Below are positions 13,501-25,800 of a stretch of DNA of 64,000 bases, piece after piece; position 1 is the stretch's first letter, and each line of letters begins with the position of its first letter. The stretch lies in NCBI GenBank assembly GCA_011037195.1, contig JAAEAF010000099.1, positions 310,001 to 374,000 on the forward strand, written 5' to 3'. The DNA comes from Triatoma infestans (taxonomy: Eukaryota; Arthropoda; Insecta; Hemiptera; Reduviidae). The notes under the pieces were generated by a model. It was not told the origin of the DNA and made no database searches. It saw only the letters and a list, made by a program, of their open reading frames with translations. A program made the translations under genes and the position numbers.

Positions 13501-16500
13501 GTGATCTTTACATCAAGATCGGAATGGGATAAAAGTTGGGAAAAATGAGGCTAGACTGGGGGATCCTGGTTCACGGATGGATCCAAAATGGCCTGCGGAA
13601 CTGGAGCAGGAATATATGGAGTTAAACAGGAGGTACTCATTGAGAGGCCTCTTGGTGGATATACTCCACGGTATTCCAGGCTGAAGTTAATGGTATAAAG
13701 GTCTGTTCGAGGAGAACTTACTTATAGGCTCTAGGAATAGGGAGATAGGCATCTTTTCGGACAGTCAGGCGGCACTAAAGGCTCTTGGGGCATTCAAAAT
13801 TACTTCTTTCCTAGTCAGGGAGTGTAGACACTCCTTAGAAGCGCTCTCCCGGCACAATAAAGTGCGGTTGGTATATGTGTCGGGACACAAGGGATAAAAG
13901 GCAATGAACTGGCCGACCAACTGGCCAGGAATGGAGCGAACACCCCTTTCTGTGGGCCGGAACCTATCCTGGGGATAGCAAAACCATGACGAGGGCGTCT
14001 CTGAGAGAATCGACTCGGAGAGAACATAATCGTCACTGGAGGCTAAATACTGGGGCAAAACCTAGCAAAAGGGTTATGCCAGAGCTGTGTAAAAGAAGAA
14101 CCAGAAGCAGGTATCAGATTTGTCTGAAAACAAGCCTGTTTACAGGTTCAAGAAACATCTGCACAAGGTGGGATTATTTGATTCGGAGCCCTTGTGTAGA
14201 CTGTATCAGAAGGAGGAGGAGACGGCCTTTCACATGTTGTTTGATTGCGTCGCATGGAATCTTAACTTTTTAACTAAAAATATTTCTGTATATCTCATCC
14301 TCGTTTAGGTTCCAATATGTATGGTGTAATATTATGCCTGGCAATCTGTATAGCAGTCACATTATTTTTACAGTCAAATGTGTGCTTAATTTAAGATGTG
14401 TCTTCCGTAACTGGATCTGAATAGGTAGATTTAAATTCTAATCATTAGGCCTGTCCCTAGATAATAAAAGTAAAGGGATCCAAGCCTTGGAAAGTATGTA
14501 TATGTTTTTTTTTCAATACATTCCAAAACATGCTAAGAAGACCTGTCTAGACATGCAAGATTAGTAATGAGTGCAAAGTTTAATAAACAAAAATAAAAAA
14601 AAGATTTAGATAAGAATAGATATATTTTTTTTCTAAATAGGATTAGGTGTTACAAAACATTATGCAATAACTAACCTGTTGTGGTAGAAGCAGCAGGCAG
14701 TGTTTTTTTTTTATTAATAAATTATATTTATACAATCGATATTTGTAATTGATATATTCCAATGATACTATCAATAAGGCAGTGCAATGCTATTGGTTGT
14801 GACGTCATAGGAGTGGGGATAATATATTGAGTTTGACTAAAAGGCAGCGTTTTGTTATATATAATAAAATCGATATTTATAATCAATAAAGCAGTGGGAG
14901 ATATGAATCATGATAAGCAGTGGGCATCCCTAAAGCCGGCCATACATGCTACGTTCTACCGTAAGGTAAAACTGCGCAGTTTTACCTGCGCAGGCAAACC
15001 GGATGTCGTAGTCTGTGTGGGGATACGCCGGTATGCCGGAGAGGTCCTCAGTATCGCTATGGCGTTGATGGAAGACGATGACGTATTGGCATTGACAGGC
15101 CTTGGGTTAATTTTAAAAAATAATCCAAAAACAATGAAAAGGATGCGAACCAAGTGGTGCAAAGAGTAGTTATTGAAAAGGAAAAATTATAGACATATCT
15201 ATTTAATGAATGAATGTTGAATGAATTTTTGTGTACCAACTAACGACCTCCACTAGGCAGAACTGGAAATTCGCAGGCGGCCGTAGGACACGCCCATTTT
15301 CACCGTACGGCCTCACTTGAAAGAATTGATTTTCGATTTTGCTCTGGCCGCCTGTGCAGGTTCAAAAACCTGCGCAGGTCTATTCCCACACATGCTCCGG
15401 TTTGCCTGCGCAGGTAAAACTGCACAGTACGGTAGAACGTAGCAAGTATGGTCGGCTTAAACTCGCAATGACGTCATAGGAGTGGGGATAAATGTTATTA
15501 TAGTAGATGGTTTTGCTAGAACAAGTTCAGTTATTTGCAAGTTCGGGTCGTGTTAAGTAGTGAAATAGCAGCAGCAGGCAGCTGGAAGGCGTAAGTCAAT
15601 CTTTTTCTCCATTATTTTATTTATAAGTTAGGTTATGATGCCTTTCCCCATAACTATATTTTTACATTTTTGTGTGTAGGGTGGGGGAAATAAAAAGTTC
15701 GAAAAGTATATGGAAGTACGGAGTGGGGAAGTTAAGAACAGAGTGTACGTTGAAGATTATATTTGGTGAGAGGACCATTGTGGCTGACTGGTTATGGTGA
15801 TGGACTTCCAACATATGGATTGTAGGATCTAATTCCAGTAAAACAAGTTTTTTTCTTATTAGAATAAAATAAAAAATAATTCCCCTCTCGCCCAAAGTAA
15901 GGTGTTATAGGCGAGGGGTAGGGAGGTTAAGAGTAGAACTGTACGTTGAAAACTACAGCTAGTGAGAGGACTACTATGGCCGACTGGTTAAGGTGTTGGA
16001 CTTCCAACCTAAGTATTGTAGGATCGAATCTCAGTTAATAATTTAAAGTTTTTTCGTATTAGAAAAAAAAATATATTTCTTCCACCCCCAAAAAAGGTGA
16101 GCGGTGATAAAGTGTTTGGTTCCGCCATCTTGTTGTGCGTAAAGTGGGGATGAGTTTCTGACTGACAATGGGTAGGGAGGTGGAAAGAAAATGGAGTCAT
16201 CTATTTGAATGCTAGGTTAAGGAGTGGAGGTGGAGAGCAAAGGGTGTCATCAGTTTGGATGTTATGTCAAGTAGTGGGGGGAAAACAAAATAGAGTCATC
16301 GGATTGAATATTAGATTAAGGAGTAGGAATAAGTGTGAGAAAGTAGAGTCATCGGATTGGATGCTGGGTTAAGATGTAGGGAGTATTGGGGGAGAAAATT
16401 GAGTCATCGATTTGGATGATAGGTTAAGGAGAATGGAAGAAAATGGAGTCATTAAAGTGGATGATTACTTAAGGGGTGGGGGTGGAAAGAATATGGAGTC

Positions 16501-19500
16501 ATCAGTTTCGATGCTAGTTCAGGGGAGGGGCTAATTGGGCGTGGCTTAGGGGATTCTCGAAATGGTCGGTGGAGGGGGATGATTGGTCGGTGGGCATGGT
16601 TTAGGGTGTTGGAGGTGAGTGGAGAGAAAATAGATGTTCGGATTGGATGAGAAATTAATGAGTGCGGGTAATGGTCTTTGGTGGTGCGGTGGGGGGGTAA
16701 ATGGAGGCAGTTAATTCGATAATAGGATAAGGGGTCATTGGGGGTGGGGTTATATGAAGGCATCGTATTGGATGATAGGTTAATGAGTGAAGGTAATGGG
16801 CGTGGCTTAGGTGCTCGTGGAAATCTATAATTTGACAGTAGTCCATTTGAACAAAAAACGTGTGCCAGAAATATCATTTTTCCGCTTTTAACATCTATAA
16901 CTCAATTTTGCAACTGACCCAGTTCCCAATACAATGGAAATTTCAGTTATAACAATAGTATCGAAACCATACAAACCGATTCCTTACCAACTTCCTAAAG
17001 ACCTACCAGCCTTCTTCCAGTATTTTCTAAAAAAAAACGATTTTACTAACCGACAAACAACCTCCACTAGAAGCATACATCAGTTGTGTTTTAGGGTATT
17101 ACATTCCACTACTCACAAATTGATTGACGAAACATCTTTCTTCTTTTGCAAGAGGTTATTATAATTCAGGTGCTTTTTCGATATGTAGGTTTTTGACAAA
17201 GTATGACATAATGGTCACCTAAATCTCATATAGGAAAATCTTAACTGTGGAACTCCAGTGATGAATCGAAATATACATACATGAAATTTACTCTCAGACG
17301 CTCAAAATGTCCGAGTGTGAACATTAACAAACAACTAAAATGTATTCGGTATACTAAGAAAGACGCCTTGCATGGAATATTCACATAATGAAAACTAGAT
17401 ACCTTCTTGTTAAACGTTTATTCAACAATCGATTCTCGGCAACTCCTATTATGTGGAAATTCCCCAAAAGAATAAATCAATTCTACTTATAATAAAACTG
17501 TAATCTGCACATAGGTGAAAATGGTGTATACTACTGCGGCTTAAGGGTATTAAACTGCAGTTGTTGTGATGGAGTATGTGGCCCACAACGGGGATGCAAT
17601 TGCGGACCATGCCAACAACTAACTCTAGACGCTCCTCAGTTACAAGCAACACCTAGGATTACTCCTTCCCAGAATATTATCAACTTTTGGACATGGGCAC
17701 CAGATCAGAGTCAGTTACTATAAATGTCTAGAACTCAGTAATCTTTGTTTTCTTATAGTAGTTGCTATTTTTCATGAGGGAACATGAGGAAAAAAAGAAC
17801 AATAAACATCTGATATGAAGAAATTTACTTTTTTGATTTTTCGTTTCATTCCTCAAAAATTAAAAAATTAAATTACTGAATGTTTTTACTTATTGCATAA
17901 CACAAATGCAAGCAAGTCTTGCGTTTATACAAATACAGTTAAGCAAATTAAAAATCTTAGCAAATTTATATGGATAAATGTTTTAAATTATTTTTACAGA
18001 AACTGAAGATCTTATATCTTGCCTTTCATCACTCCATTGCGAGCAGCGTGAATTGTGCCGTTTAGTTGCTGGTAGTGCTCTTTCTTCGTGTAGGTTAAGG
18101 CAACGATTAATGGTTGCCCATAGATATTTCGTGGCATTAGGCAGGCATAGACCTACTGCAAATACAAGCGAGGGATGTGTCAAATCTACTGCTAAAAGAA
18201 ACACAGCTTCACCAGCTAAAGGTCACGTCTCTTCTATTAGTGTTACGTCTTACACGATAAATCCACCCTCAAAAAAGAGGTAATAGAAAGAGGAATCACA
18301 TATTTTAAAGTTATTAATTTGTATATATTATCTTTCTAAGTAATGAGTAATCAAAACAATTTTAACACTTTTATAATTATTTTGTGCTTTGAGGAGCGGC
18401 ATATGATGTTATTGTAAAAGCCGTAAAAAAAAAGAAGTTATTCTGTATTTTTGAACATAGTTTAATTGCTGTTTTATTTAAAAAAGAGGGAACATATTAG
18501 ACTTCTAGAGGGACTGGCTATAAAGCCAAATATATTGCGATCTAGACGATCTTTTGCAATTCCATAAGCGTCAGAACATAGAATGTAGTCGTTTGTACAA
18601 GTTTGAGTGATTGTGTGGTGGTGAGCTTAAGATTGCCTGTGGATATCTAATCCCAAGTAGTTTAAAGATTAACTCTCTCTGCATTGTTGTGGCTCTAAAT
18701 GCATTGTATGATGTTGGCGGTGAACTAGAATTTGCCTGAGGATATGATAAACCCGAGTAGTTGTGGACATTGTCTCTACAGACCTAGTATATTGTTGGGA
18801 AGTTAAGTATTTTTCGTGTCGTGGACTGGAATAGTCTCAGGGATGTCAAGATCCCTAAAGAAATGGCTAGTCTACTTCCCCAACGTAGAAATGACGGAAA
18901 CTATTCAGTTTAATCCAAAGTTCTTTTATAAGGAAGTTTTAATGTAGTTTTATTCTTGGCTATTATATTTATGTTTAATTTTTTGCAGTTCTCTGAAGTT
19001 AGCTGAAAAGGCTTCAGCCGGCCTGGCAAAAGTTGGCACAAGAGCAGCACTAAACTTTTCATTTGCTTTTCTTCGACGTGCTTGGAGATCTGGTAAGGAA
19101 TTTTATCTTCTCTTATCACATAAATTGCTTGTATTACTTTTTTCTTTGAAAATATTGGGAGGCATTTTTGCCATTCTTTCAAGACAACAATTTTTAGATC
19201 TAAAATAAAGAATAGATTTGCCATATGCCAATTGAGATAAATGTATCGTTGCAGATAGTAATGCTCAGTCGGAAGCAGGGTTCTTTCCCACATTCTGAAT
19301 TAACAGAGCTTCCTGCACCAAATTTTTACTAAACCAGGGAGTTTTTATATGGTGACAAAAGAGTAATGGGTATGTTATTGCTTTCAGTCCCTTTATTTTG
19401 TCCATTGCGAAAGTAATACACTCATTTCAGTACCAAAATGGACGGCATTTTTTCCCATGCCAGTGAATTTGGAAAATCCCTAACTAAACATCTTCTTCAA

Positions 19501-22500
19501 ACTGTTTAAACTCGAGGTTTACAGCGATTAACGCCTAGCAATTGTAGGAAGAATGGCAGCCTTTGGTTGTAAAGCTCTTGAACAATTGATTCTGATATAG
19601 GAACCTGATGTGTTTGGATCACTTTAGAGATAGGAAAGCGGCACCCGTCAAGTATTGTTCATCTCCAGTATCTAGTTTCATTTAACTTTAAATGGTGATG
19701 TCGAATTCAAAGTTCATGCATTTCTTACTGAATCGTTCTTTATTTGAGCAAAATGCTCAAATTTTCACCTCATTGTATGACGTAGAACTCTTCTTCGTAG
19801 AATATGATTATGTGTGGTGAATAATTTGCGAACGTCAGGCTATGTTAAACAAAAAGTGCAACAGAAAGAAAAATTCAGATGTACACTCGACTTGAGTGTG
19901 AAATCATAGCTGGTTATAGATGAATACCCTTTTGCAGTAAAGCTGTGCTCTAGTTTTCATTGTTCGTTGGTCTCTGAAATGGGATTATATTTGGAGTCGG
20001 CCAACAACTGCCTTGTTCCCCCTTAAGTTCCTAAAACCGTTCTCTTTATGGAAAGATTCTTTGATAAAGGAAAGAAAAATTTAAGAACTTGTCGAATGGG
20101 AAAACATTTCTCTTCTTATTATTTCTCAAACCTTAGGGTTCGTAAGCTTGACACTAAAGAGTGAAATTTTCCAATACTTTAAGACTCATAGCGATGTGTT
20201 TATAATTTGTACTCGTTAGATTCATCAAGGATGGCACCCTTTCTCCTTCTATAGTCGTAGGTCATGCCGCTTTGGCTACCAAGCCAAATTTTGAGCAAGT
20301 AGTGTTGATTTTGCAGTGCTGTTTGTATCCTAAAGGCCTTGTCACATATGGTATTTACTTGATTAATAAGTTGAGTCTGTGATGAAGTATGTTTGTGGTC
20401 TTTGTTAAACTGGTTCAGCGACCTTAATGGAAGAAAGTGCAGGGTGAAATGGGGCTCTGAACATTCTCGATGGCTTGATAAGTCCATCCAATGAGAACTT
20501 TTGCTTGTTGTGATTTGCTAATATTTCGTGCAGTTGCAAAGAATAAAGTGAAAAAATATATATTTCCTTCTGTCATTGCTATAACAGGAAGTATTGCAAT
20601 CTCGTCAAATTTTCGATATCGAGTTTTAACCGGAAATAAATGTATTGAGGTACATTGAGCACGACAGAAGTGGTCCTTAGAAAATGCTGGTATGTATGTG
20701 AGTCACCCCCACTCCCATTCCTTATTATCTTGGGACAATTGGATAAAAATTTCAAGTTAAAGAAAATAAATCAATTTTTTAATTGTAGTAATTTATTACA
20801 GTAAGAGAAAATTGTGGGAGTGTTTAACACCAGATATTGTTATTATCATCTTATGTAATATGTCTTAACAGGAGAAGATGCAGACCTATGTACCGAAATA
20901 TTACAAGAATCTCTGGAAGCATTACAGTCTTTACCAGAAGCAAATCTCTTTGATGAAGGAGAGGTTTCTTCAGTTTGGTTGGAAGTGGTTGACCGATCCA
21001 CAAAATTTCTACGACAGGTTGTTTTGGGGTGAGTTTCTTTTAAACACTTAAATAGAAGAGATAATTTATGAAAATTTATATAATCTTGTTATTTTGATTG
21101 CGACCTATATCATTTACAAAATTAAGTACTTGTTCAATTAATTAATCACTAATTTTAGGGATGATAACTGCAGTAGTTCACCTTTACAGGATGTACCATT
21201 AAAAGATCAGCATTATGCGCTTTGTTTACTGTTGGAATTAGCCATTCAGAGGGCAACATTAAGTCATATTTTAGATGCTGTTTTACTATTGCTTTTAATT
21301 TACAACAAAAGAAATAGTAGTAGAGACAACAGGTACTTATATAATTTTTTATAATTTAAGCGTTCATACAGCGTAGAAAATCATTTCTTGAGGAATTAAG
21401 CAACAAAAAATTATCAAAATACTATTTTTAAAGCCGGTGCATCTTCTCAGTATAAGTTGTGAAATGTTGAATAATTCTGGATAACTCTATAGGTGAGATA
21501 GAAATTTGAATTAGCCACTCACTTATGCTTTCGATAAATTATGAGGGTCATTCAATAAGTAAAGAGGCAAATCACTTTAAATGAAAGAATTTAAACATTT
21601 AAACAATGAAAGTCCTACAGAAATCTGAACTGGAAGAACAGCCTTAAGGGGTACACAGATTTTTTTCTAAGGGTTAAACCGTCTGAAATTTATACTTGAG
21701 CAATACGCTATAAGTCGTATGAAATTGTGTGAACTTTTACTTATAGGGTTGATCAATTCAAAGTAACCGAAAATTGTGTGTGATTAACAAAGTACGTGAC
21801 GACCACTGGAACTTTCAACTCTATATCTCATTGCTGCTTATATGCAAGAAGACATATGCAAAATGAGTTGCATCAGAAGTAAGAATCCTGCTAGTAAGAA
21901 TCCGGAAAAGTAAGTTTGCAGAGGGAAGAAATACCTTAACAGGACATTGCTTGAAACTATTGAAAAATTAGGATGATTGGTTCTGCTACATCCGCCTGCT
22001 AGACCGGATCTCGAACCATCAGATTTCTTTTTCTTTGATCTTTTTTTTTTATTGATGAGGGGACCTGAATGATCTATTTTGCTTCCCTAATGAAAAGGAT
22101 GAGACCTCTGGACCTATAGTACCCGTTCCAAAGTATATTCTCTAAGATTTTAAGTTCTGAGAAAGATCTAGGAAGGATATCTCCTCTTCCAGTACTTAAT
22201 ATATTCCCAGGCTTCTAAACATTTTCTTGATAATAGCGTCGTAGTCCTTCAGAGAGTGTTGGATGCTCCTCAAGCTCCCCACACCCTCTCGACCACTAGG
22301 CGAAGAGGTGTAAGTTTGAGGATGAGCAGCAGTAACAAGTCTTCATTTCTTATCATTTTACGTCTAGAAGTTGTTCCTTTTCAGGGTTCTGATGATTGAC
22401 TTGACAGTCCAAAGCATGAACCATAGGCAATCATAGATCTCACTATCATAGTGTACATCTACATCAAGGTATTAGGGTAACAGCCCTAGGTTTAGCCTCA

Positions 22501-22829
22501 TTTTTACATTCCTCGCTTCATTTTTAGTTTATGATTTGGTTCACAGATTAATATTGAATTTGACCCTGGTCTGGTATATGCTAATTGATTGGTATATTGC
22601 TATGTTTAAGGGAGACCCCTGCATTAAAACAACCATTTGTCTCTTTACTTCATTTGATAACATCTACATAATTTATCACTTTTTCTTCCTGCAATACTAT
22701 CCGTATCACATTTTTACTTTCTCTTACTCCTAGTAAGAGGAAGTATTGTAATCGTGTCAAATTTTCGATATCGAGTTTTCACTGGAAATATCCGTTTTGA
22801 GGTTCCCTGAGTCCAAGAAGTGGTTTTTT

Positions 22830-22869
<40 letters not shown>

Positions 22870-25800
22870 GAACAGCATGGCTCAAAATCCAAAAACCGTA
22901 GAAAGTTGAAACTTGATATTTCGTTTAGGTATCACCATGGGATCTGACAGTACTTTATCTGTCAAAATTCCTCAACCGGAAGTACCACTTTACTAGTTAG
23001 TTTTTTTACGTTTTTGCGATTTTCTCAAAAATGGCTCCGACGATTTTCTTTAAACTTGGTACATCAACTACACATACAAAGAGCTACAATATTTACATAT
23101 GTGAAACATTTTTCCGGGAAAATTCATTTAAGGACACTTTTGGGGGAGGATTGGGGTTAGGTTTTTATCTAAAGTGCTATCATAGTTGATATAGTATAAT
23201 TGGATGATAGATTATACAATTCTATCATCCAAACAAACTTAATTAAATAAATACAGGCCAAAATTCCGAGTTTGAAGAAAATTAGTAAATCGGAAGTGCG
23301 CTTTTATTGAATAGTTTTTCGATGAATTTCACTAAATTCGGTACACAAACTATAAAATTTGTCAGTTGTAATTTTCAGAACTGGAGTAAGAAAAGTTGTG
23401 TGAGTGTTGCACACCAGATTTTTGAAGTTGAGTTTCCTGTGGAAATACATATTTTGAGTTCCTCTGAGCAAGAAATTGTTTTTAGATATGCCTGTGCGCG
23501 AGGGAGGGGATCAGCGTAACTGAAAATGCAGACACTTCAAATTTGATATTTCGTTTAGTTTTTTTTTTAATCGTGCACTTCAACTGAAAGAGTTCTATTG
23601 TGCACCCTTCTTCAGGTGTCTGAATGAGGTCACTCAACCTACAGCACCCCTTACAATTTAATTTATCTGAGAAATCCTAGAATCAGGGCTGGTTCTAAGA
23701 AAGATAATTCCTCCTCCAACATCCACTAGGTCTCATTACCGTAACGCTTCTCTTAAAAGGGTCGTTTTATTATAGTTTTTTCTATCTGCTATATTGAATT
23801 TAATTAAACATTTATAAAAATTCTAAGTTTGAAGATTTGTCAATTATAACATAGTATTGCAGTGAGAAAACCTTGTATTAGTCTGTTTTTTTTTAGAAAC
23901 ATTATTCAGTTAATATAAAAGAATTTTTATTTAAAAATTCTGTAAACTTTTTCATTGTTCCATTTTTAAAATTTTCTGTTTCTGTTGCTTTTGAAGGTCC
24001 TTTTTTTATTATTAAATCTAGATAATTGTATTCTTTCTGCAATTACGTTCGATGGAGTAATAAAATGTTGTTGACGCAATGATTCTTCAAATGAATACAT
24101 AATATTTTTCCTCTATATTTTTCAGGATCGAAAATACAATTGATAATCCTCCCTTGGTTCCGCTCTTAAGACGTTTGGCTAATATAGAAATTATAAAGTC
24201 TCCGAATGGATCTGATGTTTGGAATGATTCATCTGCGCTTAAGGTAATTTGTTTACATTTTTTTTTATTTTTTGCACTGTTCCAAAATCATCCTTTCTTG
24301 GTTATGAAGAAGTGAGTTAAGGAATTCTTAAGGAAATTCATCAGTTAAGAATATTTCATTAGAATGTAATCCTTTCTTTTTCCCTACTATTCGTAACATG
24401 AACCTCTCTTTCTTGATGTTAAGAGTATTCTTTCTTTTATGCTACACAGGTTAGTGCCACTGAATGTTTTCTGCGTTATCTTCAGTTGCCAGAAGACGAC
24501 ACAGAACAAGTCGATTTACAGCTGGCAGCAATTGTTTTGATGGCCCATTTGGATAGATTGGCGTCACCTTACTTGCCACCTCCTACTTTTCTAGAGGTTA
24601 TTGACTTTTATAAATATTTTGCTGTAATTGTTAATGGTTGTACATCTAATTATCATTAGTTTACTTTCTTTCTTTCTTTTTGTTAAGTAGAATAGAAAAT
24701 TGTATCAAGAGGTACGTGCTTGGGGTTGGGTACCATGGTCGTTGCAAGAAGGACCACAAGCTTGTGAACAATTAGGAGAACTAGGAGTATTAAAGATGGC
24801 TTGTTCTGAAAAATCAGTACTTGTACTTACAACATGCAATACAGTTTATACATTGTCAAACAACAATGGATCTTTGGTAAAATTAGTTGATTTTTTTTTT
24901 AAATTTTGTATTTGGTTTATTGTTAAACAAAAAAAAAATTAACCACTTAAAATCCTTTTTCAGTGTCCTGAAAAAATTGAAGCGCTTGCTTTGAAGGAGA
25001 TAGTTGATATCTCTTGCCGGGCAGATGGTAAGCATTATATGGCGCTAACTGCAGAAGGAGAAGTGTATACTTGGGGTGTAGGTGACGGAGGTCGATTGGG
25101 ACATGGTGATAATCACTCACAAACGGAACCACAACCAGTACACGCATTTGCATGTCATGTGATTGTTAAGATATCAGCCGGAAGTAGTTATAGGTACATT
25201 AAGCAGTTATATTCAGTGCTTTGAAGCACATATCTCTTTTAGTATGACATACTAATTAGTTAGGGCTGTGTTCATAATTTAATTAAATAGGTGCAAGGAA
25301 TAACATAATTTTTTTTTATATAGTGCCGCTGTTAATGATAAAGGCGATCTTTTCACCTGGGGGAGAGGAAACTATGGTAGATTAGGTCATGGTAATAGTG
25401 AAGATGTTAGCATGCCACTAGTTGTTTCAGCGTTAAAAGGTATAACATAACCCCCAAAGCTTTCTAGAGTTCTTGTATTTCTATTGCCTACATTCATTTT
25501 GATTATCAATATTTTAGGACAACATATAGTAGATGTAGCATGTGGAAGTGGAGATGCTCAAACTTTGGCTGTGACTGCAACTGGTTTAGTATATTCATGG
25601 GGCGATGGAGACTATGGGAAACTTGGTCGGAGTTTTTGTTTTTCATTGATATTAAGCATACAATAAGAAAAAATGTAAATTATGATGCCGAATTTGCATT
25701 ATTACAGGCCGTGGAGGCAGTGATGGCAGCAAAATGCCAAAACTTATTGAGCGTTTGCAAGGCGTTCATGTAGTTAGAGTTTTTTGTGGCAATCAGTTTA

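Larger units (their letters stand above)
14251..16880. repeat. Right arm of the 7.4-kb palindrome
   Basis: Reverse complement of 9430-11505, with a 524-bp insertion at 14934-15457 that is absent from the left arm. The inner border is at CGCATGGAATCTTAAC (14251) and at its complement ending at 11505. Outward similarity fades near 16880. Confidence 0.9.

Noticed and set aside
17449..17652. Minus-strand frame over HERC2 exon 2
   Set aside because: Shadow; the plus strand has the phase-consistent cysteine-rich exon.
18910..19293. 127-codon minus-strand frame
   Set aside because: It overlaps HERC2 exon 4, which is strongly conserved on the plus strand, and has no recognisable relative.
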